A stretch of 51,938 nt of DNA, from NCBI GenBank assembly GCA_015491905.1, contig WGGC01000143.1:1-51938 (forward strand). Direction: 5' to 3'. The position numbers were made by a program, and so were the translations under genes. This document shows, in pieces, positions 42,116 to 50,275 of this stretch. This DNA comes from Bacteroidales bacterium. Lineage in GTDB: Bacteria; Bacteroidota; Bacteroidia; Bacteroidales; F082. Under the pieces are notes generated by a model that was not told the origin of the DNA, searched no databases, and was given only the letters and a program-made list of their open reading frames with translations. How positions within the stretch are numbered: position 1 is the first letter of the stretch; the number at the start of each line of letters is the position of its first letter.

Positions 42116-43051
42116 ATGATGTTTGCTGAAAATAATTATCCGCTTGTATCCGTTGTAACTATAAATTATAACCAATCGAAAATTACGTGTGAATTTCTCG
42201 AATCATTTCAAAAAATCACATATCCAAACACCGAGGTTTTTGTTGTTGACAATGCTTCTCCCAATGATAATCCAGAAATTATTAAAGAAAAATTTCCTTT
42301 CATAAACTTTATCCAGACAAAACAAAATTTAGGGTTTGCTGGCGGAAACAATATAGCCCTCCCCTATTGTAAAGGAAAATATATTTTATTTATAAATAAT
42401 GATACTGAAGTCCCTGCCGGTTTTCTGGAACCTCTCGTAGAAGTTTTGGAAAATAATACGGATGTTGCTATGGTTAGCCCTAAAATACATTATTTTCATA
42501 CACCTAATACTTTTCAGTTTGCCGGGTTTACCCCTATCAACCCTATAACTATTCGTAATTTTGCAATAGGATTTGGGGAAAAAGATAAAGGACAATATGA
42601 CTATACTTGCGAAACAGGTTCTATATTTGGTGCCGCTATGCTCGTAAGTTATGATGCTATTGTAAAAGTAGGCATAATGACCGAAATTTTCTTTTTATAT
42701 TATGAAGAGCATGATTGGGCAAAACATATGAAAAAAGCAGGATATAAAATTTATTACCAAGGTAAATCACTCGTTCTTCATAAAGAATCTATGGCAACAG
42801 TAAAAAACAGTCCTTTTCAGATTTTTTACCTTACAAGAGGAAGGATATTATACGCCCGTAGAAATAATAAAGGCTTTATAAAGTTTTTGAGCCTGTTATA
42901 TCTTTATTTTGTAGCAGTGCCTAAACAAGCAGCACAATATTTATTAAAAGGAAAATTTAATCTATTTAGAGCCAGCTGGAAAGCTGTTTGGTGGCACTGG
43001 ACTCATTATAAAGGATTATATGGATTACCAAAATTAATTAAAACTGAATAA
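42116..43051 (+). CDS. GT2 family glycosyltransferase (soluble, copy A)
   Basis: 311 residues. The rhamnosyltransferase-like GT2 fold is complete: VSVVTINYNQSKITCEFLES, VFVVDNASPNDNP, NLGFAGGNNIALPYCKGKYI, FINNDTEVPAGFLEPLV with the DxE metal site, GAAMLVSYDA, and FFLYYEEHDWAKHMKKAG. A C-terminal amphipathic/hydrophobic stretch may tether it to the membrane. It begins 4 bases after the polymerase gene. It is a close paralogue of 44287-45216 over its whole length, part of a tandem block duplication. The sugar is not predictable. Confidence 0.92.
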   Translation: MMFAENNYPLVSVVTINYNQSKITCEFLESFQKITYPNTEVFVVDNASPNDNPEIIKEKFPFINFIQTKQNLGFAGGNNIALPYCKGKYILFINNDTEVPAGFLEPLVEVLENNTDVAMVSPKIHYFHTPNTFQFAGFTPINPITIRNFAIGFGEKDKGQYDYTCETGSIFGAAMLVSYDAIVKVGIMTEIFFLYYEEHDWAKHMKKAGYKIYYQGKSLVLHKESMATVKNSPFQIFYLTRGRILYARRNNKGFIKFLSLLYLYFVAVPKQAAQYLLKGKFNLFRASWKAVWWHWTHYKGLYGLPKLIKTE

Positions 43052-43059
43052 TTATTAAG

Positions 43060-44283
43060 ATGGATATTATAAGATTGATAATTTTAATTGTTGAATGGCT
43101 TGTTTTTGTGTTCTTCGCCCTGGCAGTGCTTTATATTTTAATTTATGGAATAGCTGGCTTGTTTTATAAACAAAAACCTGTTATTGCTAAATCAAAATTA
43201 AGAAAATTTGCTGTTTTAATTCCTGGATATAAAGAAGATAACGTAATAGTAAATGTTGCCAGAGAAGCCACAAAACAGAAATATCCACAAGAGTTATTTG
43301 AAATTATTGTTATTGCAGATAGTTTTAAAAAAGAAACACTCGATGCTTTAAAAAAGTTACCTATACGTGTGGTTGAAGTAAGCTTTGAGGTAAGCAAAAA
43401 GTCAAAAGCGTTAAACAAATGTATGGAAATTATTGGCGATGATTATGACGTTGCTTTTATTTTAGATGCGGATAATGTTATGGAACCGGATGTATTAATG
43501 AAAATAAATTCATCTTTTGAAAGAGGTTTTCATGCTGTTCAAGGTCACAGAACCGCAAAGAACTTAAATTCACATTATGCTGTACTTGATGCTATTAGTG
43601 AAGAAATTAATAATCATATATTTAGAAAAGGACATCGTGTCCTTGGTATTTCTTCAGCATTGATTGGTTCAGGAATGGGATTAGACTATAAATTGTTTAA
43701 GGAAACCATGGCTACTGTTGACTCGGTAGGTGAAGATAAAGAAGTAGAATTAAAAATTATAAAACAAGGCTATACAATTGATTATGTTGATGATGCTATA
43801 ATTTATGATGAAAAGACTCAACGTTCCGATGCATTTGTTAACCAACGGAGAAGATGGATAGCTGCTCAATTGGATTATTTTAGATCTCATTTTTTTGATG
43901 GAATAAAAGAGCTGCTAACAAGAGGTAATTTTGATTATTTTGATAAGGTAATTCAGATGGTTCAGCCCCCACGAATAATACTTACCGGTGAACTTTTTAT
44001 TATTTCTGTATTTTATGGTTTAATTTACCTGCTACCACTGAAAAGTTGGCAACCTTTTTTTCAGCCCGGGTTTTATTTATGGTTAGCATTATTTATTTTA
44101 ACAACTTTTACCTTAATAATTTCTGTTCCGGGCAAGTTTTATAACAAAAAAACAATTAGAGCATTGTTGTATCTTCCGAGTGGTTTTTTATTAATGATAA
44201 TCAGCTTATTTAAAGTTAAAGGTGCTACTAAAAAATTTTTACATACTGAACATGATCACGTTGATGAAATAAAACATAATTAA
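43060..44283 (+). CDS. Membrane-bound GT2 glycosyltransferase (copy A)
   Basis: The 407-residue enzyme has an N-terminal membrane helix (about 5-32), a GT2 catalytic domain and three C-terminal membrane segments. Catalytic marks are VLIPGYKEDNVI, the metal-binding LDADNVMEPDVL (DxD type), the VGEDKEVELK acceptor-site acidic motif and NQRRRWIAAQ, the Q(Q/R)xRW signature of processive-type synthases (cellulose/hyaluronan-like layout). HRTAKNLNSH and NNHIFRKGHRV are shared with the second copy at 45213. Whether it adds one sugar or polymerises is open; in a Wzy locus a single transfer is more likely. Confidence 0.9.
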   Translation: MDIIRLIILIVEWLVFVFFALAVLYILIYGIAGLFYKQKPVIAKSKLRKFAVLIPGYKEDNVIVNVAREATKQKYPQELFEIIVIADSFKKETLDALKKLPIRVVEVSFEVSKKSKALNKCMEIIGDDYDVAFILDADNVMEPDVLMKINSSFERGFHAVQGHRTAKNLNSHYAVLDAISEEINNHIFRKGHRVLGISSALIGSGMGLDYKLFKETMATVDSVGEDKEVELKIIKQGYTIDYVDDAIIYDEKTQRSDAFVNQRRRWIAAQLDYFRSHFFDGIKELLTRGNFDYFDKVIQMVQPPRIILTGELFIISVFYGLIYLLPLKSWQPFFQPGFYLWLALFILTTFTLIISVPGKFYNKKTIRALLYLPSGFLLMIISLFKVKGATKKFLHTEHDHVDEIKHN

Positions 44284-44286
44284 TAT

Positions 44287-45216
44287 ATGGCAGCAAGGCA
44301 CAAATATTTCCCTTTGGTTTCGATTATTACAGTAAACTATAATCAATCGGAGGTTACATGTGCTTTGCTGGAGTCCTTAAATAAAATATCTTATCCAAAT
44401 TTTGAAGTTATTGTTGTAGATAATCATTCTACCAAAGATAACCCTGCAATAATCAAGCAGCGCTTTCCAAATATTGTTTTTATTCAAAATCCTATTAATT
44501 ATGGTTTCGCAGCAGGAAATAATTATGGTTTAATGCGTGCCAGAGGCGAGTATATTTTATTATTAAACAATGATATAGAGGTTCCTGAAAATTTTATGGA
44601 ACCATTGGTAGAAAAACTCCAAAATAATCCCGGAATTGGTGCTGTTAGTCCAAAAATCAAATTTTATTATCAACCAGACACAATTCAATATGCAGGTTAC
44701 ACTCCTATCGATAAAGTAACTATGCGAAATACTGCCATCGGATACTGGCAAAAAGATGAAGGCCAATATGATGAGGATAAAGAAACCGCCTATGCCCACG
44801 GGGCAGCAATGATGGTGCCCATGAAAGTTGTAAAAGAAATAGGTTTAATGTCCTATATCTTTTTCCTTTATTATGAAGAAGCTGACTGGTGTGCAAGAAT
44901 AAAAAATGCAGGATATCAAATATGGTATGTGGGAAATAGTTATGTTTTACATAAAGAATCCGTATCTACAGGAAGAATGAGTACATTAAAAATTTATTAC
45001 CTCAACAGAAACCGGATAGTATTTATGAGAAGAAATATACGGGGAAAAGAATATTATATTGCATTACTGTATCAATTATTTGTTGCTATTCCAAAAAATG
45101 CCTTTAAATTTCTTTTCCAGGGTAAAATTAAATATTTCCTTGCATATTATAAGGCAATAGGTTGGCACCTAACTCATTTATTTTCAGCAGAAATTCACGA
45201 AAATCCTATGTTATGA
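44287..45216 (+). CDS. GT2 family glycosyltransferase (soluble, copy B)
   Basis: 309 residues, paralogous to 42116-43051. Matching blocks are VSIITVNYNQSEVTCALLES, VIVVDNHSTKDNP, NYGFAAGNNYGLMRARGEYI, LLNNDIEVPENFMEPLV, HGAAMMVPMKV and FFLYYEEADWCARIKNAG. All GT2 catalytic positions are kept, so both copies should be active. It starts 3 bases after the membrane GT2 of copy A and its stop overlaps the next start (ATGA at 45213-45216), so translation of copy-B genes is probably coupled. The acceptor and donor may differ from copy A, since the divergence is concentrated in the N- and C-terminal thirds. Confidence 0.92.
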   Translation: MAARHKYFPLVSIITVNYNQSEVTCALLESLNKISYPNFEVIVVDNHSTKDNPAIIKQRFPNIVFIQNPINYGFAAGNNYGLMRARGEYILLLNNDIEVPENFMEPLVEKLQNNPGIGAVSPKIKFYYQPDTIQYAGYTPIDKVTMRNTAIGYWQKDEGQYDEDKETAYAHGAAMMVPMKVVKEIGLMSYIFFLYYEEADWCARIKNAGYQIWYVGNSYVLHKESVSTGRMSTLKIYYLNRNRIVFMRRNIRGKEYYIALLYQLFVAIPKNAFKFLFQGKIKYFLAYYKAIGWHLTHLFSAEIHENPML

Positions 45217-46427
45217 CTTATTTAAGTATAATATATGTTATAGAATTTATTGCCTTTATTTATTTGGGAATTAATACCTTATATTTATTAACTTTTGCGG
45301 TTGCAGGCCTTTTTAATTTGAAAAGAAAAAAAATTATTCCCGCATATAAAAGAAAAACCATTGTTTTAATTCCTGGTTACCGTGAAGATGATGTAATAAT
45401 TGAGGTAGCAAAAGAAGCACTTAAACAAGATTATGGAAAAGAGTTTTATGACGTTGCTATTATTGCAGACGGATTTAAAAAAGAAACAATTGAAACATTA
45501 AAAAAACTGGAGGTTAAACTTTTTGAAGTCAAACTTAAATTCAGCACCAAGTCCAGGGCTTTAAATGCCGCATTAGATAAATTAGACGATACTTATGAAA
45601 TTGCTGTTGTATTGGATGCTGATAATATTATGGAACCTGACTTTTTAACAAAAATTAATCAGGCTTTTTGCCAGGGATACCTTGCCGTACAAGGACACAG
45701 GGTAGCAAAAAATATGAATACCCCTTTTGCTGTTTTAGATGCTGTAAGCGAAGAAATGAATAATCATATTTTCAGAAAAGGCCACCGGGTAATACGATTA
45801 TCTTCTGCATTAATTGGATCTGCAATGGCATTCGAATTTCATCATTTTAAAAAAATGATGAAAGAAGTTGAGGTTGTTGGAGGGTTTGATAAAGAACTTG
45901 AATTAAGACTACTAAGCCAGAAAAGGAAAATAGAATATTTACCTGATGCCTATGTTTTTGATGAAAAAGTTGCAAATGCAAAAGTTTTTACAAAACAGAG
46001 AAGAAGATGGCTGTCAGCTCAATTTCATTTTTTTGGAAAAAGCTTTATACCTGCCTTAAAAAGTTTGTTTAAAAATGGAAATATTGATTACTTTAATAAA
46101 GCCATGCAATTTATTCTGATACCCAGAATAATGTTAATTAGCTTGTTATTTATTATTTCTCTTATTTTGGGTGTATTAAATATTCATCCGTATTTTGAGT
46201 ATTGGTTATATTTATTTATAGGTGGTTTATTAACATTTTTATTTTCTATCCCGACATATTTCTATAATTTAAAAACTTTAAGGGCAATTACATGGTTACC
46301 ATTGGGGATATTTCTTATTTTCTTATCTTTATTCCGGCTTAAAGATAGTAATAAAGAGTTTTTACATACAAAACATACTTATAATGCTTTTCAAATAAAG
46401 CATTCAAGATTTAAATCAAAACAATGA
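45213..46427 (+). CDS. Membrane-bound GT2 glycosyltransferase (copy B)
   Basis: 404 residues from the ATG at 45213, which overlaps the previous stop codon as ATGA. The frame is open further upstream, but those codons lie within the neighbouring gene. The layout repeats copy A: N-terminal membrane helix, VLIPGYREDDVI, VLDADNIMEPDFL, NNHIFRKGHRV, QRRRWLSAQF and C-terminal membrane segments. In the acceptor-site motif VGEDKEVE of copy A is replaced by VGGFDKELE, which changes the acidic pair and could mark a different acceptor. Its end overlaps the next gene by 4 bases (ATGA). Confidence 0.9.
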   Translation: MTYLSIIYVIEFIAFIYLGINTLYLLTFAVAGLFNLKRKKIIPAYKRKTIVLIPGYREDDVIIEVAKEALKQDYGKEFYDVAIIADGFKKETIETLKKLEVKLFEVKLKFSTKSRALNAALDKLDDTYEIAVVLDADNIMEPDFLTKINQAFCQGYLAVQGHRVAKNMNTPFAVLDAVSEEMNNHIFRKGHRVIRLSSALIGSAMAFEFHHFKKMMKEVEVVGGFDKELELRLLSQKRKIEYLPDAYVFDEKVANAKVFTKQRRRWLSAQFHFFGKSFIPALKSLFKNGNIDYFNKAMQFILIPRIMLISLLFIISLILGVLNIHPYFEYWLYLFIGGLLTFLFSIPTYFYNLKTLRAITWLPLGIFLIFLSLFRLKDSNKEFLHTKHTYNAFQIKHSRFKSKQ

Positions 46428-47581
46428 AAATAGGAATTGAAGGACAGCGTCTGTACAGAAGTAAAAAACACGGTATGGACATGGTAGCACTCGAACTTAT
46501 CAGGGAATTACAAAAACTTGATAAAACAAACGAATATGTTGTTTTTATCAAACCTGATAGTGATAATGACATTTTTGAAGATAGCGATAATTTTAAGTTT
46601 GTTTCCCTTAATGGAGGCCCATATCCTTTATGGGAACAAGTTGCACTTCCAAGAGCTGCCAAAAAAGAAAACTGTGATATTTTGCATTGCACCAGTAATA
46701 CAGGGCCGGTAAATCCCAAAATGCCACTTATAATAACACTCCATGACATTATTTATCTTGAAAGTATAAGTATTTTTAAAAAAGGAGGAACATGGTATCA
46801 AAAACTTGGAAACATGTATCGTCGCCTTGTAGTTCCAAAAGTTGTTAAAATAAGTGATAAAATTATTACTGTTTCTAATTTTGAAAAAAACCGTATTAAA
46901 GAATTTTTTGGTTTTAATAAAAATGATGACCGGTTGGTTGCTATTTATAACGGGGTAAGTCAGCATTTTAAAAATATCAACGACCCGGAAGAATTAAAAA
47001 GAGTTAAAGATAATTATCATTTACCGGATAATTTTTTATTTTTTCTTGGAAATACAGATCCCAAAAAAAATACTCCCGGTACTTTAAAAGCCTTCTCCGA
47101 TTATTTAAAAAAATATAATAATAATGACCTTTTTCTTGTTATGCTGGACTATGAAAAAAATGAATTGGAAAAGATTTTAAATGAAATAGGAGATCCTGAA
47201 TTAAAAAGCAAAATTGTTTTAACAGGTTATGTTAAAAATACTGATTTACCTGCTATTTACAGCCAATGCAAAATTTTCTTGTATCCATCATTAAGAGAAA
47301 GTTTTGGAATTCCCATGCTTGAAGCTATGCGCTGCGGTGTGCCTGTTATTACTTCCAACACATCCTCAATGCCGGAGGTATCAGGAGATGCTGCATATAT
47401 TGTTGACCCATATAAACCGGAGGAGATAACCAATGGAATTAATGAACTGTTAACTAATGAAAAACTCAGACATCAACTTATTGAAAAAGGATATAAACAA
47501 TCAGCAAAATTCTCATGGGAAAATATGGCAAAAAATGTTTTAAAATTGTATGAAGAGGTTTATAATAATCATCACAATTAA
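46424..47581 (+). CDS. GT4-type glycosyltransferase
   Basis: A 385-residue GT-B enzyme of the GT4/GT1 group. N-terminal IGIEGQRLYRSKKHGMDMVA is the acceptor-domain loop. LHCTSNTGPVNPKMPLIITL followed by HDIIYLES is the middle strand, VAIYNGVSQHF follows, and the donor domain holds FLGNTDPKKNTPGTLKAF and SLRESFGIPMLEAMRCGVPV with the EX7E signature. It is expected to be a retaining transferase. The ATG at 46424 overlaps the preceding stop, again ATGA, so it belongs to the same translationally coupled run. Confidence 0.92.
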   Translation: MKIGIEGQRLYRSKKHGMDMVALELIRELQKLDKTNEYVVFIKPDSDNDIFEDSDNFKFVSLNGGPYPLWEQVALPRAAKKENCDILHCTSNTGPVNPKMPLIITLHDIIYLESISIFKKGGTWYQKLGNMYRRLVVPKVVKISDKIITVSNFEKNRIKEFFGFNKNDDRLVAIYNGVSQHFKNINDPEELKRVKDNYHLPDNFLFFLGNTDPKKNTPGTLKAFSDYLKKYNNNDLFLVMLDYEKNELEKILNEIGDPELKSKIVLTGYVKNTDLPAIYSQCKIFLYPSLRESFGIPMLEAMRCGVPVITSNTSSMPEVSGDAAYIVDPYKPEEITNGINELLTNEKLRHQLIEKGYKQSAKFSWENMAKNVLKLYEEVYNNHHN

Positions 47582-47592
47582 AAATAATATTT

Positions 47593-48807
47593 ATGATTAA
47601 GAACAGAGATATTGTAATGGTAGGACTAGCTGCACTGGACAGTAGAATTGGAAGTAATGCCATAAATCTTGCATATACTTTTTCGAAAAATAACAGGGTA
47701 CTTTATGTAAATTATCCACTCGACAGGTTAACACTTTTACGCGAAAGAAACGACCCTATCATTAAAAAAAGAAAAGAGATAATAAAAGGAAAACAACCCG
47801 ATTTAGTAAAGGTGAATGATAATATGTGGAGCTTTTTTCCTAAAAAAATTCTTGAAAGTATTAATCAGCTTCCCATAGACTGGCTATTTGATATATTAAA
47901 CAAAAGAAATAACAAACGATTTGCATCGGAAGTAAACAGGGCAATTAAAGAACTGAACTTTAAGGATATAATTATTTTTAATGATACAGATATGTTCAGA
48001 AGCTTTTACCTGAAAGAACTTATAGGTGCTAAAACCTATGTTTATTATACCAGAGATAATATGATCGCTGTCGACTATTGGAAAACACAAGGTATTAGGA
48101 TAGAAGCAGCATTAATGAAAAAAGCAGATCTGGTAGTAGCTAATTCTACTTATCTTGCAGATCTTGCCAGAAATTTTAATCCTCACTCATATTATGTTGG
48201 TCAAGGTTGTGATGTTACATTGTTTGATAAAAAGCTTATTAAAAAATCTCCTGACGATATTAAAGATATTAAAAAACCCATAATCGGGTATATTGGTGTT
48301 TTATTTACTTTAAGATTAGATATTGAAGTTCTGGTCCATATTGCAAAAAGTAAACCGGAATGGTCTATAGTATTAGTTGGCCCTGAAGATGATGAATTTA
48401 AAGCTAGTGAGCTTCATAATTTAAAAAACGTTTATTTTTTAGGCAGTAAAAAGATGGAAGAATTACCAGCATATTTAAATTCATTTGATGTAGCTTTAAA
48501 TCCTCAAAAATTAAATGAAGTTACTATCGGTAATTATCCCAGAAAAATTGATGAATATCTTGCAATGGGTAAACCTACTGTGGCAACTAAAACAAGGGCT
48601 ATGGAAGTTTTTAAAGATTTTGTTTATCTTGCTAATAACAAAGAGGAATATGTAGAACTTATTGATAGAGCTCTTAAAGAAAACACGCCTGAAAAAGAAA
48701 AATCCAGAGAGAAATTAGCTCGTAGTCATACCTGGGATGCAAATGCTGAAGCTATATATGAAAAAATTGAGATGGTTGAAAAAATCAAAGCACATGAAAC
48801 TAGTTGA
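47593..48807 (+). CDS. GT-B glycosyltransferase (GT1/GT4-like)
   Basis: The 404-residue protein has a GT-B fold like TuaH and related exopolysaccharide transferases. It has DIVMVGLAALDSRIGSNAIN at the start, VYYTRDNMIAVDYW in the N-terminal domain, VVANSTYLADLARNFNP, then YVGQGCDVTLFDKK, PIIGYIGVLFTLRLDIEVL and PRKIDEYLAMGKPTVATKTR, the donor-binding region with the terminal Glu. The EX7E motif is less canonical than in the preceding GT4. The sugar is unknown. Its last 14 bases overlap the acetyltransferase gene. Confidence 0.86.
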   Translation: MIKNRDIVMVGLAALDSRIGSNAINLAYTFSKNNRVLYVNYPLDRLTLLRERNDPIIKKRKEIIKGKQPDLVKVNDNMWSFFPKKILESINQLPIDWLFDILNKRNNKRFASEVNRAIKELNFKDIIIFNDTDMFRSFYLKELIGAKTYVYYTRDNMIAVDYWKTQGIRIEAALMKKADLVVANSTYLADLARNFNPHSYYVGQGCDVTLFDKKLIKKSPDDIKDIKKPIIGYIGVLFTLRLDIEVLVHIAKSKPEWSIVLVGPEDDEFKASELHNLKNVYFLGSKKMEELPAYLNSFDVALNPQKLNEVTIGNYPRKIDEYLAMGKPTVATKTRAMEVFKDFVYLANNKEEYVELIDRALKENTPEKEKSREKLARSHTWDANAEAIYEKIEMVEKIKAHETS

Positions 48808-49414
48808 AAAAATTAAATCTGACGAAAGACTGAAGAATATAGCCCTTAGGATGTTGATGCCAAAAAATCAGGCAAGACCAAGATTATGGGTAAAATTATT
48901 TCTGAACCCCTTTAAACACCATAAAGGAAAAGGTTCGCTGATAAGAAAAAGAACCCGAATGGATTTAATGCCTTTTAATAATTTTGAAATTGGTGAAGAT
49001 TCTACTATAGAAGACTTTTGCACTATTAATAACGGTGTGGGAGAAGTGATTATTGGCAAACGAACCCGTATTGGAATAGGAAATGTTTTAATTGGGCCTG
49101 TTACTGTTGGTGATGATGTGATGTTTGCACAAAATGTAGTATTATCAGGTCTGAACCATGGATATGAAGATGTTACAGTTCCGCCAAGTTTACAAAAAGT
49201 TAAAACTTTACCGATAATTGTAGAAAATGAAGTATGGATTGGCGCCAATGCAGTTATAACTGCCGGAGTTACTATTGGAAAACATTCTATTGTAGCTGCT
49301 GGTTGTGTTGTAGTTAAGGATGTTCCACCTTATTCAATAGTAGGAGGCAATCCGGGAAGGTTGCTTAAGCAATATAATAGTACAAGTGGTAAATGGGAAA
49401 AGGTTCCCCATTAA
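48794..49414 (+). CDS. Hexapeptide-repeat (left-handed beta-helix) acetyltransferase, WcaF-like
   Basis: 206 residues from the ATG at 48794, which overlaps the preceding gene by 14 bases; the frame stays open further upstream, inside that gene. Hexapeptide repeats run from IGEDSTIEDFCTINNGVGEV onward (GKRTRIGIGNVLIGPVTVGD, then VWIGANAVITAGVTIGKHSI and VAAGCVVVKDVPPYSIVGGN). The catalytic-type His sits in SGLNHGYEDV. It should transfer acetyl (or another acyl) groups from acetyl-CoA to a sugar of the repeat unit or to a precursor. A short basic N-terminal helix precedes the beta-helix. Confidence 0.92.
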   Translation: MKLVEKIKSDERLKNIALRMLMPKNQARPRLWVKLFLNPFKHHKGKGSLIRKRTRMDLMPFNNFEIGEDSTIEDFCTINNGVGEVIIGKRTRIGIGNVLIGPVTVGDDVMFAQNVVLSGLNHGYEDVTVPPSLQKVKTLPIIVENEVWIGANAVITAGVTIGKHSIVAAGCVVVKDVPPYSIVGGNPGRLLKQYNSTSGKWEKVPH

Positions 49415-49448
49415 TAATCCCTATATAATTAAAAAATTATCTTTATTC

Positions 49449-49456
49449 TACATTTG
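49449..49456 (+). promoter_or_regulatory. Candidate internal -7 element before the FkbM gene
   Basis: TACATTTG fits TAnnTTTG, 18 bases before the ATG at 49475 in the 60-base gap after the acetyltransferase gene, one of the wider gaps in the locus. Confidence 0.4.
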
Positions 49457-49474
49457 TAAACTAATTTATATTTC

Positions 49475-50269
49475 ATGCATAAAATAAAAACACTCGTAAG
49501 TTATTTTAAAGATTTTATTAAATGGGGAGAATATCGCTATGTTCTTACTTCTGCTAAATATATCCTTTTCAATAAAACTACCAGTAAAACACGTATTTAT
49601 AATAGCAGCCTTGGTACATTTCTTTGCCGAAAAGGAACTCTAGACTTTCAATTTGCTAACCTCGCTTACGAATGGAATGTTAAAGAATTTATCTATCAGC
49701 ATGAAAAGGAATGTGATGTATTTTTTGATATCGGAGCTAATATCGGAACATATTCCATATTAATGGCAAAAAAAAATAAAAAGGTAATTGCTTTTGAACC
49801 TATACGGTCCAACTACAATGCATTATGTATTAATGCTATGCTGAACAATGTCGAGGATAAAATAACATGCTATCCTTTTGCTCTTGGTGATAAAGCCGAA
49901 AATGCTGAATTTGTTTTTGATTTATTAAATACCGGAGCTTCTCATAAAGCCGGCATAGAATTAGATGATGTTTTAAATGATCCGGAAGAAAAAGAAACTG
50001 TCAAAATCATTCCATTGGATGATATAATTAAAGAGTTAAATATTAAAAAGAGTGATCGTTTATTTTTAAAAATAGATGTTGAAGGCATGGAAGAGAAAGT
50101 TCTGAAAGGAGCAGCCAATTTCATACATAGCTTTCCAAATATTTTAATTGTTATGGAATCTGTTCATAGTGGTAAAGATAAACTTGAACATATTCTTAAT
50201 GAAATTGATCCTTTTGAAATAATCCCTGTTGATAATTTAAACATAGGTGCCAGGAAAAAGAAAAATTAA
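49475..50269 (+). CDS. FkbM-family methyltransferase
   Basis: A 264-residue SAM-dependent methyltransferase. The SAM-binding motif is VFFDIGANIGTYSILMAKKN, followed by VIAFEPIRSNYNALCINAML (motif II), ITCYPFALGDKAENAEF, and the FkbM signature LFLKIDVEGMEEKVLKGA. About 60 residues before the fold contain FLCRKGTLDFQFANLAYEWN, which may hold the acceptor. In polysaccharide loci such enzymes O-methylate sugars, often as a terminal modification. The gene starts after a gap with a candidate promoter and is followed by the GT2 gene 6 bases on. Confidence 0.92.
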   Translation: MHKIKTLVSYFKDFIKWGEYRYVLTSAKYILFNKTTSKTRIYNSSLGTFLCRKGTLDFQFANLAYEWNVKEFIYQHEKECDVFFDIGANIGTYSILMAKKNKKVIAFEPIRSNYNALCINAMLNNVEDKITCYPFALGDKAENAEFVFDLLNTGASHKAGIELDDVLNDPEEKETVKIIPLDDIIKELNIKKSDRLFLKIDVEGMEEKVLKGAANFIHSFPNILIVMESVHSGKDKLEHILNEIDPFEIIPVDNLNIGARKKKN

Positions 50270-50275
50270 CGTAAT

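Larger units (their letters stand above)
42116..46427 (+). repeat. Tandem duplication of a two-gene GT2 block
   Basis: The pair 42116-44283 (soluble GT2 then membrane GT2) is followed without break by a second pair, 44287-46427, of the same gene types in the same order. The proteins align end to end with long shared blocks: NPEIIK/NPAIIK, YYEEHDW/YYEEADW; IPGYKEDNV/IPGYREDDV, NNHIFRKGHRV in both, QRRRW in both. The DNA has diverged, so this is an old duplication. Confidence 0.85.

Noticed and set aside
46411-46966. Antisense open frames at the start of the GT4 gene
   Set aside because: They overlap a GT with complete motifs and ATGA coupling to the previous gene; no independent coding evidence.
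48868-49248. Antisense open frame of 126 codons inside the acetyltransferase gene
   Set aside because: It lies fully within the hexapeptide-repeat gene; its regular Thr/Pro/Ile pattern is the complement of the repeats.
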